Counted from the first letter of the stretch, positions 28,011-37,139 are shown. The stretch is 64,000 nt of DNA from CATQHB01 sp965262595 (GCA_965262595.1 OZ253548.1:2604001-2668000); one strand, 5' to 3'. The notes: generated by a model from the letters alone, not told the origin. Numbers and translations are program-made.

Positions 28011-28039
28011 TTGACAGTCAATCTGGGTACATTTAATAT
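28011..28039 (+). promoter_or_regulatory. Promoter of tRNA-Phe
   Basis: A consensus TTGACA (28011-28016) and TAATAT (28034-28039) are 17 bases apart, ending 10 bases before the tRNA. Confidence 0.75.
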
Positions 28040-28049
28040 AAATGAGCCT

Positions 28050-28122
28050 GCCGAGGTAGCTCAGGTGGTAGAGCACGGCACTGAAAATGCCGGTGTCGAC
28101 AGTTCGAGTCTGTCCCTCGGCA
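28050..28122 (+). tRNA. tRNA-Phe (GAA)
   Basis: A full cloverleaf is visible: acceptor GCCGAGG with CCTCGGC plus discriminator A, D arm GCTC-AGGTGGTA-GAGC, anticodon stem CGGCA/TGCCG around CTGAAAA, and T arm GACAG-TTCGAGT-CTGTC. The anticodon is GAA. CCA is not encoded. Confidence 0.97.
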
Positions 28123-28372
28123 CGCCTTCCGCATTCAATCGCATCCGATAACCTCATTGCCTCGATATTGCTTCAGTGCTTCGATTCTTGGCCCCAATGC
28201 CTGCGCCTTGCCGACCCTCCTTTTCCCAAGAAACGTTCCAACTATTCTAAGGAACCGCTGAATAAGTACGTGACTTGGGTGTTTAATAACTTATTCAGAC
28301 TATCCCTAAAGCCGCCTCCCCGATGCTGATAACGCCCGGTGAGGGGGCTGCGGGCGCAAGTAAGGTGCGAAT

Positions 28373-28984
28373 ATGCCAAACCACCAGGACGATTTCGATT
28401 GGAACCAATCCTATACGGGTGAAGTGGCCGACTTTGCCGAAGCCGATCCGGAGCTGCTTAAGATTATTGACGGTCTGCCGCCGGGGCGTGCCCTTGATGT
28501 CGGCTGCGGCGCGGGCGGACTGGTCGTTGCCCTCGCTCGTCGGGGATGGACGGTGACCGGAATCGACCTGGCGGAGAAGGCCGTCGAGGCGGCGCGTAAA
28601 GTCGTTCAGATGCAGGGCGTGGCAGCGGAACTCCACGTGGCTGATGCGACCGCCTGGACTCCGGCGGGCCGCTACGACTTGATTACTTCCAGCTTCGCCC
28701 TCCCCGGGACCAGGACAGGCCGAGCGGCGCTTTTCTCCATGAGCCGGGGCGCCCTCGCGCCGGGAGGCACGGTTCTCCTCAAGGACTTCGACCCTTCCAT
28801 GAGCCGAATTGAGTTCTTCAGCGGGTTTGACCTGGTAACGGTGGAAGAACTGACCGGCGCCTTCGGCGGGTTCGAAAGCCTTCGCGCCGAAGTCGTAGAA
28901 ACGCCGGTCCACCACCACGGTACGGGCGGCGGAGAGGAGGAGGAGCGTTGGACTGCGGCGCTCCTTCAGGCCCGCAGCCCCTGA
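28373..28984 (+). CDS. Class I SAM-dependent methyltransferase
   Basis: This 203-residue methyltransferase has motif I ALDVGCGAGGLVVALARRG, the acidic end of strand 2 in TVTGIDLAEKAVEAA, and motif IV-like DLITSSFALP, then LAPGGTVLLKDF. It resembles the small methyltransferase-11-type proteins, including TehB/thiopurine-like enzymes. The His/Gly/Glu-rich end (HHHGTGGGEEEE) is unusual. It precedes the nitrate cassette by 250 bases and is probably separate from it. Substrate unknown. Confidence 0.88.
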   Translation: MPNHQDDFDWNQSYTGEVADFAEADPELLKIIDGLPPGRALDVGCGAGGLVVALARRGWTVTGIDLAEKAVEAARKVVQMQGVAAELHVADATAWTPAGRYDLITSSFALPGTRTGRAALFSMSRGALAPGGTVLLKDFDPSMSRIEFFSGFDLVTVEELTGAFGGFESLRAEVVETPVHHHGTGGGEEEERWTAALLQARSP

Positions 28985-29085
28985 CCCCCACGCTACCCGG
29001 ATAACCGTTGGACCAGCCCGGGGTGAGCGGGGGTATGTGCCTGAACCGGGACTTTCGAGAGACCTGGCCATTGCCTCTCGGTCAA

Positions 29086-29114
29086 TTTACAAATAGTTTA
29101 CTATTGTGTAATTC
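29086..29114 (+). promoter_or_regulatory. Dyad operator and possible promoter before the nitrate regulator
   Basis: TTACA-AATAG (29087-29096) and CTATT-g-TGTAA (29101-29111) form an inverted repeat around TTTA. TTTACA (29086-29091) and TAATTC (29109-29114), 17 bases apart, could be promoter boxes, so a bound protein would block them. This would fit autoregulation by the downstream regulator, which is inference. Confidence 0.45.
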
Positions 29115-29237
29115 GCCGGAAACATCCCGAAGGTAGAATAGCATCGGATTTCCCTTGCAGCCTTCCCTTTTCCTTTCGGCGGCTTTCCCAACCCAGAGCC
29201 GATATTGCCGCCCGACTCTTGGAGGTCAATAGGCGCC

Positions 29238-29972
29238 GTGACCCTTCCGGGATACGCAGAAACCACGCCAGCCACCAAAGTGCTGCTTATCGGCAGCCGG
29301 TGGGAATCGCTCAATCCGGCCCTGAAGGCGCTGTCCGGTCAGGGAAATATTACCTTTGTCGGCCCCTCGGATCCCACCACTTTTCCGGCTGCCGCGGAAA
29401 TCGTCTCTCAAGTGGAACCCGGCGTAATTATCATTGGGCCGGGCAGCGCTTTCGAAATGCCGGACCCGGATGCCCTATTGGTGGACGATTCCTCCGATCC
29501 GCCTCCGGTGCTGGTTTGCGTCACACTGGAAGACCTGGAGAACGACGCTCTGGCCCTGGGGAGCGGCAACTTCGCAAACTTTGACGACTTCCTGGTGGTT
29601 CCCTGTTCCGCCGTCGAGTTGGAAAGTCGGCTCCGGCGTCTGGTCCGCAAGAACGCCAAGACGCCCGCCGGCGGACAACTGGTCGTGGGCAATATTACCC
29701 TCGACCCTAACACTTACCAGGTTCGTCTGGAGGGGCGGATCGTAGTGCTGGCCTGGATGGAATTTCAGCTGCTCAAGTTTCTGATGGAAAACCTGGGCCG
29801 CGTGTTTACCCGCGAAAGTCTCTTGTCCAGCGTTTGGGGTTTTGACAACTTTGGCGGCACCCGTACCGTGGACGTCCACATCCGCAAGCTCCGCAGCAAG
29901 CTGGAAATTCATGGTGAGTCGTATTTCCGCACCGTCAAGAACGTGGGCTACGGGATGATTACTCCCCTCTAA
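29238..29972 (+). CDS. OmpR-family winged-helix regulator with degenerate receiver domain
   Basis: The C-terminal 95 residues are an OmpR/PhoB-type DNA-binding domain: WMEFQLLKFLMENLGRVFTR, then LLSSVWGFDNFGGTRTVDVH and IRKLRSKLE, ending FRTVKNVGYGM. The N-terminal 120 residues resemble a receiver fold, but the strand that should carry the phosphorylated aspartate reads VIIIGPGSAF, so the usual Asp is missing. GlnR of actinobacteria, a nitrogen regulator, is likewise an atypical receiver. Placement just before nitrate genes suggests a comparable role. GTG at 29238 follows GGAGGT; a TTG at 29205 is an alternative start. Confidence 0.82.
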   Translation: MTLPGYAETTPATKVLLIGSRWESLNPALKALSGQGNITFVGPSDPTTFPAAAEIVSQVEPGVIIIGPGSAFEMPDPDALLVDDSSDPPPVLVCVTLEDLENDALALGSGNFANFDDFLVVPCSAVELESRLRRLVRKNAKTPAGGQLVVGNITLDPNTYQVRLEGRIVVLAWMEFQLLKFLMENLGRVFTRESLLSSVWGFDNFGGTRTVDVHIRKLRSKLEIHGESYFRTVKNVGYGMITPL

Positions 29973-30084
29973 CCGTTTAATACCAACTCCGGTTTCCCGG
30001 TTCCCCCCACCATCTAGTTAACCATCTATTTGACCTTTTGCCTTCTGCCCGCAACGTCCGCCCTTGCCCTTTTTCCTCTTAACC

Positions 30085-30170
30085 CGCCGGTAACACGGGA
30101 TTGTTGCATAAGTTACATCCTTGTCATATTCCTGTAAAAACTTTTGACTACGCTGGTTGCAGTCAACCTT
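30085..30170 (+). promoter_or_regulatory. Nitrate operon control region
   Basis: Between the regulator and nasA lie an inverted pair GTAAC (30090-30094)/GTTAC (30112-30116) and a second dyad TTGACT (30044 is not involved; arms at 30144-30149)/AGTCAA (30161-30166). TTGTTG (30101-30106) and CATATT (30125-30130), 18 bases apart, could be promoter boxes. GTAAC-type elements recall GlnR boxes. Binding by the upstream regulator is inferred. Confidence 0.45.
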
Positions 30171-30199
30171 AGAAACCTGAAGAGGAAGCGCAACCGGCA

Positions 30200-32305
30200 A
30201 TGCCAGCCAGCCCCGAACAAACCGACTCCGGTCTAATCGAAACGGCCACTCATTGTCCCTACTGTGCCTTCCAGTGCGGAATGCGGCTGTCGGGCCCCCG
30301 GGAAGCTGCGGAGGTTGCCGGTGATGACGCCTTTCCGGTTAACAAGGGCGCCCTCTGCATCAAGGGCTGGACTTCCGCCGCCGCTCTGGTTCACCCCGAC
30401 CGTCTGCTGACGCCGCTGGCCCGCAACGCCGACGGTGACTTGTCCCCGGTGAGCTGGGACGAGGCGCTGGACCGGGTTGTTGCCGCCTTCCAAAAGACTC
30501 GCTCCGACCATGGGGCGGATGCGGTAGGCATCTTTGGCGGCGGCTCCCTGACCAATGAAAAGGCTTACCTGCTGGGCAAGTTTGCCCGGGTGGCCCTGGG
30601 CACCGCCAACATCGACTACAACGGGCGGTTCTGTATGTCCTCGGCGGCGGCCGCCGGCATTCGGGCCTTCGGGATTGACCGCGGCCTGCCCTTTCCGCTG
30701 GAGGATTTACCCCAGGCCGAGGTTATATTGCTGGTCGGCGGCAATGTGGCCGAGTCGATGCCCCCCATCATGCAGTACTTTGAGGCCCAGCGCAGCAACG
30801 GTGGGCAGCTTATTGTGGTTGACCCCCGCCGCTCCGCCACCGCCGCAACTGCCGACCTGGCCCTGCACCTGACCCCCGGCACCGACGCCGCCCTGGCCAA
30901 CGGCCTGCTGCATCTGATAATCCGGGACGGTCTTATTGATACCGACTATATTCGTGAGCGCACCGAGGGTTTCGAGCGGGTCAGGGAAGTGGCCGCCACC
31001 TACTGGCCGGAACGGGTAGAACTTATTACCGGCGTGCCGGAGGCCCAATTGCTCCAGGCTGCCCGGATGCTCGGCATGGCAAAAACGGCGATGGTGCTTA
31101 CCGGGCGCGGCCCGGAGCAGCAATCCCAGGGGGTCAATAACGTCCTGTCCTTCATCAACCTGACCCTGGCCCTGGGCAAAGTAGGCCGCCCCTACTCCGG
31201 CTACGGCTGCCTCACCGGTCAGGGCAACGGACAGGGCGGGCGCGAACACGGCCAGAAAGCCGATCAGCTCCCCGGCTACCGCCTGATTACCGACCCGGCG
31301 GCCCGCCGGCACGTTGCCGCCGTATGGGATGTGCCGGAGGCGGAACTGCCCGGACCGGGGAAGTCGGCTTATGAACTGCTGGACTCCCTGGGGCGGGAAG
31401 CCGGTATCCGCTCTTTGCTGGTACTGGGGTCCAACGTGGTGGTATCGGCCCCCAACGCCGTCAATGTTGCGGAGCGGCTGCGGTCTCTTGATTTTCTGGT
31501 GGTGTCCGACTTCTTCCTTTCGGAAACGGCGCAAATGGCCGATGTGGTCTTGCCCTCGGTCCAGTGGGCCGAAGAGGAAGGGACGATGACTAACCTGGAA
31601 GGCCGGGTTATCCGCCGCCGCCGCGCCTATGACCCGCCGCCGGGGACGCTTACCGATATGGAGTTGCTGTGCCAACTGGCCGAGCGGCTGGGCCGGGGAC
31701 GCTACTTTTCTTATGCCGACCCGGAAGCGGTTTTTGAAGAACTGCGGGCGGCCAGCGCCGGCGGCGTTGCCGACTACTCCGGCATTACTTACGACAAGAT
31801 TGAGGCCGGTCAGGGCGTCTTCTGGCCCTGCCCCTCGGCAGACCACCCCGGTACACCCCGGCTGTTTACCGACCGGTTTCCTACGCCCAGCGGAAAGGCC
31901 CGCTTTCACCCGGTGCGGCACCGGCCCGCGGCGGAGGAGCCGGACGATGAGTTTCCCCTGTACCTTACTACCGGGCGCATCCTGGCCCATTACCAGTCGG
32001 GGACGCAAACCCGCCGGATTGGGCATTTGCAGGAAATGGCGCCGGAGGCCCTGGTAGAGATGCACCCCACCACGGCCCAGCGCTATGGGGTGGCGGATGG
32101 TGACCGGCTAACCCTGACTACCCGGCGCGGTTCGGCAAACTTTAAGGCCCGGCTTACCCCCGGCATCCGCACCGACACCCTGTTCGCTCCCTTCCACTGG
32201 GGCGGCAGCCAGTCGGTCAACCGTCTGACCAACCCGGCCCTGGATCCAATCAGCCGAATGCCGGAGTTCAAGGTATGCGCCGTCCGCATTGATCCCGCCG
32301 GTTAA
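30200..32305 (+). CDS. nasA: Assimilatory-type nitrate reductase catalytic subunit
   Basis: This molybdopterin-guanine-dinucleotide enzyme would reduce nitrate to nitrite in the cytoplasm. The N-terminal [4Fe-4S] ligands are C19, C22, C26 and C53 (CPYCAFQCGM and CIKGW). The Mo region includes IDYNGRFCMSSAAAAG, with a cysteine as likely Mo ligand. Further blocks are GYGCLTGQGNGQGGREHGQK and the C-terminal dinucleotide-binding domain (LYLTTGRILAHYQSGTQTRR). At 701 residues, with no Tat signal, it matches the NarB/NasA group. The following genes for electron transfer, nitrite reduction and nitrate transport support nitrate over formate as substrate. Confidence 0.9.
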   Translation: MPASPEQTDSGLIETATHCPYCAFQCGMRLSGPREAAEVAGDDAFPVNKGALCIKGWTSAAALVHPDRLLTPLARNADGDLSPVSWDEALDRVVAAFQKTRSDHGADAVGIFGGGSLTNEKAYLLGKFARVALGTANIDYNGRFCMSSAAAAGIRAFGIDRGLPFPLEDLPQAEVILLVGGNVAESMPPIMQYFEAQRSNGGQLIVVDPRRSATAATADLALHLTPGTDAALANGLLHLIIRDGLIDTDYIRERTEGFERVREVAATYWPERVELITGVPEAQLLQAARMLGMAKTAMVLTGRGPEQQSQGVNNVLSFINLTLALGKVGRPYSGYGCLTGQGNGQGGREHGQKADQLPGYRLITDPAARRHVAAVWDVPEAELPGPGKSAYELLDSLGREAGIRSLLVLGSNVVVSAPNAVNVAERLRSLDFLVVSDFFLSETAQMADVVLPSVQWAEEEGTMTNLEGRVIRRRRAYDPPPGTLTDMELLCQLAERLGRGRYFSYADPEAVFEELRAASAGGVADYSGITYDKIEAGQGVFWPCPSADHPGTPRLFTDRFPTPSGKARFHPVRHRPAAEEPDDEFPLYLTTGRILAHYQSGTQTRRIGHLQEMAPEALVEMHPTTAQRYGVADGDRLTLTTRRGSANFKARLTPGIRTDTLFAPFHWGGSQSVNRLTNPALDPISRMPEFKVCAVRIDPAG

Positions 32306-32358
32306 GCGGCAGAAGCAAAGGCCATAAAGCAAAGACAGAAGGCCAGTGTACGAGGTTA

Positions 32359-33954
32359 ATGATGGCAACTTCAACTAGGGAACGCCTGGTGGTAATCGGA
32401 AACGGTATGACCGGAGCGCGGTTTGTCGAGGAGACTCTGGCTCGGGGCGGCGGCGACCGCTTCGACATTGTAATGTTCGGCGAAGAACCCCACGGCAACT
32501 ATAACCGCATTCTTCTTTCCAGCGTCCTGGCCGGTGCTCATAACCCGGACGACACCTTCATCAACACCCTGCCCTGGTATGAAGAGAACAACATCAAGCT
32601 GTATTCCGGCATCAAGGCCGGCTGGATTGACCGGATGGCCCAGTCGGTTTATGCCGCCGGCGGCATCTCCGAGCCCTACGACAAGCTGGTCATCGCCACC
32701 GGCAGCTCTCCCTATATTCCTCCGATGACCAATATGTACGACGAGGATGGATTCTTGCGGCCCGGGGTCTTCTCCTTCCGTACTCTGGACGATTGCAAGG
32801 CAATTATTGATTACTCCGCCTCGGCCCGAAAAGCGGTGGTTATCGGCGGCGGCTTGCTGGGGTTGGAAGCGGCGTGGGGGTTGCTGGAGCGCGGCCTGGA
32901 AGTCCATATCGTTCACCTGAGTCCCTACTTGATGAATACCCAGCTTGACGCTGCCGCCGGCGCGATGCTCAAGCAGACGATAGAGAATCTGGGATTGCAG
33001 GTCCACCTGGAGAAGGTGGCCGATTCCTTTACTCCCGCCTACGCCGGAGCGCCGGTTGACGGGCTGATTTTTAATGACGGCGACGCGCTGGACTGCGATA
33101 TGGTGGTCGTGGCGACCGGCGTCCGGCCCAACATCGACCTGGCCAAGACGGCAGGACTCCACGTGCAGCACGGGATTGTAATCAAGGATGACCTCTCCTG
33201 CCGCAATGACCAGAACGTTTACGCCATCGGCGAATGCGCCCAGCACCGGGGCAAGCTCTTTGGTCTGGTGTCTCCCCTGTGGGAACAGGCCCGGATCCTG
33301 GCCGAGCAACTGAGCGGGGAAAACCCCGACGCCTCCTGCAGGAGCGTCCGGGTCTCTACCAAGCTCAAGGTTATGGGCGTGGAACTGGCGGTAATGGGAG
33401 AAAAAGAACCCCAGTCCGAAGCTGATGAACTGGTGCATTACAGCGAACCGGACCGCGGCGTTTACAAGAAGCTGATTATTCGCAACGGTCGGCTGGCCGG
33501 GGCAATTTTGTTGGGCGACGGCATGGATACGCCCAACGTGCTGCAGGCCTTCGACCGGGGCGAGGAACTGCCCGCCAGCCGCGCCGGCCTGCTTTTCCCC
33601 GGAACGGGTGGAATGCCCCAACTGAACGTGGCCGACCTGCCTCCCCACGGCCAGATTTGCAACTGCAACGGCGTTACCAAGAGCAAGATTTTCGAGGCCG
33701 CCGAAAACGGCTCAAGGACCCTCAAAGAGGTCTGCGCGGCCACCCGCGCCGGCACCGGCTGCGGCGCCTGCAAAGCCCAGGTACAGGCCGTCCTGGACTA
33801 TGCAGAGAAGACAACCTTGCCTCAGCCCATAGTTACTAACAATGGCAACGGCAAGGGCGGCCCCACTGTCGTTGCCGGCCGGGAAGAAAACCGGGAGGTT
33901 CCCACTGAAGTCCTCCCAATACCGCTGGAAGCTGTTTTGGCAGCGCAGAATTAA
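32359..33954 (+). CDS. FAD/NAD(P)H and BFD-domain electron-transfer subunit (NasC/NirB-N-like)
   Basis: The protein equals the N-terminal half of NirB without the siroheme reductase part. It has VVIGNGMTGARFVEETL (FAD-binding) and HGNYNRILLSSVLAG, then a second dinucleotide motif VVIGGGLLGLEAAWGLLERG. A BFD-like [2Fe-2S] domain has ligands in ICNCNGVTK and GTGCGACKAQ. At 531 residues it matches NasC of Klebsiella and NasB of Bacillus, which feed NAD(P)H electrons to the nitrate reductase. It starts 53 bases after nasA. The tail after residue 480 is low complexity. Confidence 0.87.
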   Translation: MMATSTRERLVVIGNGMTGARFVEETLARGGGDRFDIVMFGEEPHGNYNRILLSSVLAGAHNPDDTFINTLPWYEENNIKLYSGIKAGWIDRMAQSVYAAGGISEPYDKLVIATGSSPYIPPMTNMYDEDGFLRPGVFSFRTLDDCKAIIDYSASARKAVVIGGGLLGLEAAWGLLERGLEVHIVHLSPYLMNTQLDAAAGAMLKQTIENLGLQVHLEKVADSFTPAYAGAPVDGLIFNDGDALDCDMVVVATGVRPNIDLAKTAGLHVQHGIVIKDDLSCRNDQNVYAIGECAQHRGKLFGLVSPLWEQARILAEQLSGENPDASCRSVRVSTKLKVMGVELAVMGEKEPQSEADELVHYSEPDRGVYKKLIIRNGRLAGAILLGDGMDTPNVLQAFDRGEELPASRAGLLFPGTGGMPQLNVADLPPHGQICNCNGVTKSKIFEAAENGSRTLKEVCAATRAGTGCGACKAQVQAVLDYAEKTTLPQPIVTNNGNGKGGPTVVAGREENREVPTEVLPIPLEAVLAAQN

Positions 33955-34032
33955 CACCCCCACCCCAGCCCTCTTCCTAGGGAGAGCTGACAAGGGTAGG
34001 TATTCGGCATTTCAGATAGGTGTTACCTAATG

Positions 34033-34150
34033 GTATGTCATCCTGAGCGCAGCGAGGGATCTAGAATGCCCGGCTGCTGCCTCCTTCCGGTTCCGGTAGA
34101 GTCCCTCCTGGCAGGAGTTTGGATTCTTCACTCCGTTCAGAATGACATAC
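34033..34150. mobile_element. MITE-like inverted-repeat element inside the nitrate operon
   Basis: The ends of this 118-bp segment, GTATGTCATCCTGAGCGCAG and the reverse of CGTTCAGAATGACATAC, form an imperfect terminal inverted repeat. The internal arms TCTAGAA and TTCTTCACTCCG also pair loosely. A related 120-bp palindrome lies at 53865-53984. No protein is encoded. It separates nasC-like and nirA genes. Confidence 0.65.
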
Positions 34151-34211
34151 TAACTGCGTAACTTCTGTGCTAAATACCTACCCCTATAAGCTGATGGGAA
34201 AGGAGAATTCT

Positions 34212-35705
34212 ATGAACAAGATTGAAGCCTTCAAGCAGGAAAAGAACGGTCTGGACGTTAAGCAAGACCTGCCCCGCTATGCCCAGGAAGGTTGGGAAGC
34301 CATTACCGACGGCGACCGGGAGCGGCTCAAGTGGCTGGGCGTTTTTTTCCGGCGCCGAACCCCCGGTCATTTTATGATGCGGGTTCGCATTCCCAACGGA
34401 ATGAGCAACTCCGCCCAGTTCCGGGCCATCGCCGACATCAGCCAGGACTCCGGCAAGGCGTTCGTTGACCTCACCACTCGCCAGCAGATTCAACTGCGTT
34501 GGTTCCACATCGACCAGGTTGACGCTATCTGGAACCGGCTGGAAGAAGTTGGCCTGGTTTCCCTCCAGACCGGTATGGACAACATCCGCAACGTGGTTGG
34601 CTGCCCCCTGAGCGGGCTGAACCCCAATGAACTGTTCGACGCTTCGCCGGTAGCCCGGGAATACAACGATATTTTTGTGGGCAACAAGGACTATACCAAC
34701 TTGCCCCACAAATTCAACGTCGTCATCACCGGCTGCCGGGATAACTGCTCCCATGCCGTTACCCAGGATATTGCCCTGACCCCGGCAATCAAGGACCTAG
34801 CGGGCGAAGAAGTTCGGGGTTTTAACGTCGCCGTGGGCGGCAAGCAAGGCTCCGGCGGATTCCGCCCGGCCTCCGACCTGGACATTTTTGTTGGCCCGGA
34901 CGAAGCTGCCCGGCTGTGCAGCCACATAACCTTGATATTTCGCGACCACGGCCACCGGGAAGCCCGCAACAAGTCGCGCCTGGCCTTTTTGGTGGACGAC
35001 TGGGGCGTGGAAAAATTCCGGGACGAACTGGAACTGCGGGTCGGTAATCCCTTGTCCCCGGCGGGGCAAGGGGCGGCCAGCGCGGAACGAACCGACCATA
35101 TTGGCATAACGCCCCAAATACAGCCGGGACTCAATTCGGTCGGCATGGTGGTCCCGGTGGGTCGGATGACTGCGGCCCAACTGTTGGAGGTCGCCCGTTT
35201 GGCCGATACCTACGGCAACGGCGAGATACGGCTGACCATTGACCAGAATCTGATTATTCCCAATGTCTCCGACGCTCTGCTCCCGGCCCTTAAGGAGGAG
35301 CCGCTGTTGCAGGAGTTCCGGTGCGACCCCTCGGAGATTATGCGCGGCCTGGTTAGCTGCACCGGCGTGGACTACTGCCACTTCGCCCTGGTGGATACCA
35401 AAGCGCTGGCCCTGGAGACCGGCCGTTACCTGGAAGAGAAACTGGGCAGCGGAGCGCCGCCGCTTACGATCCACTGGTCCGGGTGCCCCAACGCCTGCGG
35501 CAACCACACCGCCGCCGACATCGGGCTGCTGGGCAAGAAAGCCCGGGTGGACGGCCAAATCGTCGAGGCAGTGGACGTGTTCCTGGGCGGCCGTATGGCG
35601 GCGGTTGCCGGTTTGTCGGCCAAAACGCTGGAAAACGTGCCTTGCGACCAAGTGGCGCAGGTACTTGAAGAGTTGATTCCTGCCCCGGTTGCTGTAACTG
35701 CTTAG
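34212..35705 (+). CDS. nirA: Ferredoxin-nitrite reductase
   Basis: This siroheme and [4Fe-4S] enzyme reduces nitrite to ammonium with ferredoxin. The cluster/siroheme cysteines are C383 and C389 (SCTGVDYCHFA, C-x5-C) and C425 and C429 (GCPNACGNHTA, C-x3-C). The N-terminal half has the RTPGHFMMRVRIPNG and DLTTRQQIQLRWF blocks of the family. The start at 34212 follows AAGGAG; an upstream start at 34167 would add 15 atypical residues. At 497 residues it has the normal length. Pairing with a NAD(P)H subunit for nitrate but a ferredoxin-type nitrite reductase is mixed but known in bacteria. Confidence 0.93.
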   Translation: MNKIEAFKQEKNGLDVKQDLPRYAQEGWEAITDGDRERLKWLGVFFRRRTPGHFMMRVRIPNGMSNSAQFRAIADISQDSGKAFVDLTTRQQIQLRWFHIDQVDAIWNRLEEVGLVSLQTGMDNIRNVVGCPLSGLNPNELFDASPVAREYNDIFVGNKDYTNLPHKFNVVITGCRDNCSHAVTQDIALTPAIKDLAGEEVRGFNVAVGGKQGSGGFRPASDLDIFVGPDEAARLCSHITLIFRDHGHREARNKSRLAFLVDDWGVEKFRDELELRVGNPLSPAGQGAASAERTDHIGITPQIQPGLNSVGMVVPVGRMTAAQLLEVARLADTYGNGEIRLTIDQNLIIPNVSDALLPALKEEPLLQEFRCDPSEIMRGLVSCTGVDYCHFALVDTKALALETGRYLEEKLGSGAPPLTIHWSGCPNACGNHTAADIGLLGKKARVDGQIVEAVDVFLGGRMAAVAGLSAKTLENVPCDQVAQVLEELIPAPVAVTA

Positions 35706-35744
35706 CGTTCAGTTTAACAACCACTTGTATTGAGGATTTGTATC

Positions 35745-37139
35745 ATGGAAACGGAAACGGAAACGGAAACGGAAACGGAAACCCAATTGCCGCCTTCAAA
35801 TAAAGCCACTCGCATCAGGTTGTTCAGTTTCGCCCAGCCGCATATGCGGACCTTCCACCTCACCTGGTTCGCCTTCTTTCTGGCCTTCTTCGGCTGGTTC
35901 GGCATCGCCCCCCTGATGGTCCTGGTGCGGGATGACCTGGGTCTCACCAAAACCCAGGTAGGCAACACCATCATCGCTTCGGTCGCTATCACCCTTTTGG
36001 CCCGCCTGCTGTTCGGTTGGCTGTGCGACCGGATTGGCCCGCGTCAGGCTTACCTATGGCTGCTGCTGTTGGGTTCCATACCGGTGATCGGCATTGGCCT
36101 GGCCCAGAACTATGAGACCTTCTTGCTGTTCCGGCTGGCAATCGGCGCTATCGGGGCTTCCTTCGTAATTACTCAGTACCATACCTCGGTGATGTTTGCG
36201 CCCAACGTGGTAGGCACCGCCAATGCCACCACCGCCGGTTGGGGCAACCTGGGCGGGGGAGTAACCCATATCGTGATGCCGCTGATGCTGGTGGCGCTTA
36301 TTGCCTTGGGAGTCAGCGAATCTTTGGGTTGGCGGGTGGTGATGGTGATTCCCGGCATTGGCATGATGCTCACCGGGGTTGCCTACTATTTCCTGACCCA
36401 GGACTGTCCGGAAGGGAACTATAAGCAGTTGAGAGCATCCGGCAAGATGTCCCCCTCCTCGGCTGGCGGTTCCTTTTGGGAGGCGGCCCGGGATTATCGG
36501 GTCTGGGCCTTGTTCTTCATCTATGGATCCTCCTTTGGCGTTGAGCTTACCATCAACAACATTGCGGCCCTGTACTACCACGACCGCTTCGAACTGAGCA
36601 TCGGCGCTGCCGGACTGATTGCCGGGCTGTTTGGCCTGATGAACATCTTTGCCCGTACTGTGGGTGGAATAATCAGCGACCGCACGGGAATCAAGTTTGG
36701 TTTGAAAGGTCGGGTAATGTTCATGGGAGCGGTGCTGCTGGTGGAAGGCGTTGCGCTGGTATCCTTCTCCCAGATGAGTTCCTTGTTCCTGGCCGTGGGA
36801 GCGATGATGATCTTCAGCACCTTCGTCCAGATGGCGGAAGGGGCTACCTTCGCGATTGTGCCCTTCATCAACCGGCGGTCGCTGGGTTCCGTGGCTGGAA
36901 TCGTCGGAGCCGGCGGCCCCTCCGGAGCGGTGGTTGCCGGGTTCCTGTTTCGGTCGGAAAGCATGACCACCGAGCAAGCCCTGCTGCTTATCGGCATCGC
37001 CGTGATACTGATTGCCCCGCTGGTCTTCCTGGTGCGCTTTTCACCCCAAACCGAGGCGTCGGAAAAGAGCGCAATGGAACGCGCTCTGGGCCGTCGGGAA
37101 ACTGAGGGGGCAGTACTGTTCCCGTCCCCGGCAGACTAG
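35745..37139 (+). CDS. narK: NarK-family nitrate/nitrite transporter
   Basis: This 12-segment major facilitator protein has the NNP family pattern: the N-terminal FHLTWFAFFLAFFGWFGIAP block, RLLFGWLCDRIGPRQAYLW (loop 2-3 motif), NATTAGWGNLGGGVTHIVMP (nitrate signature) and GIVGAGGPSGAVVAGF (second signature). It would import nitrate for the upstream enzymes. The start at 35745 follows GAGG. Immediately after the start, six GAAACG hexamers encode a (Glu-Thr)6 cytoplasmic tail of unknown role. It starts 39 bases after nirA and ends the cassette. Confidence 0.92.
   Translation: METETETETETETQLPPSNKATRIRLFSFAQPHMRTFHLTWFAFFLAFFGWFGIAPLMVLVRDDLGLTKTQVGNTIIASVAITLLARLLFGWLCDRIGPRQAYLWLLLLGSIPVIGIGLAQNYETFLLFRLAIGAIGASFVITQYHTSVMFAPNVVGTANATTAGWGNLGGGVTHIVMPLMLVALIALGVSESLGWRVVMVIPGIGMMLTGVAYYFLTQDCPEGNYKQLRASGKMSPSSAGGSFWEAARDYRVWALFFIYGSSFGVELTINNIAALYYHDRFELSIGAAGLIAGLFGLMNIFARTVGGIISDRTGIKFGLKGRVMFMGAVLLVEGVALVSFSQMSSLFLAVGAMMIFSTFVQMAEGATFAIVPFINRRSLGSVAGIVGAGGPSGAVVAGFLFRSESMTTEQALLLIGIAVILIAPLVFLVRFSPQTEASEKSAMERALGRRETEGAVLFPSPAD
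35748..35783 (+). repeat. GAAACG hexamer repeat, six units, at the narK start
   Basis: Five perfect GAAACG units and one GAAACC follow the ATG directly and encode (ET)6. Copy-number change would alter the N-terminal length in two-residue steps without shifting frame. Confidence 0.93.

Noticed and set aside
30707..33648. Long minus-strand frames opposite nasA and the NasC-like gene
   Set aside because: Their translations are Gly/Gln/His-rich shadows; the sense-strand genes carry complete Fe-S and FAD motifs.
32359..35705. A single frameshifted nirB gene
   Set aside because: The FAD/BFD protein ends cleanly and is followed by a complete ferredoxin-type NirA with its own start. These are two separate proteins, not a split NirB.
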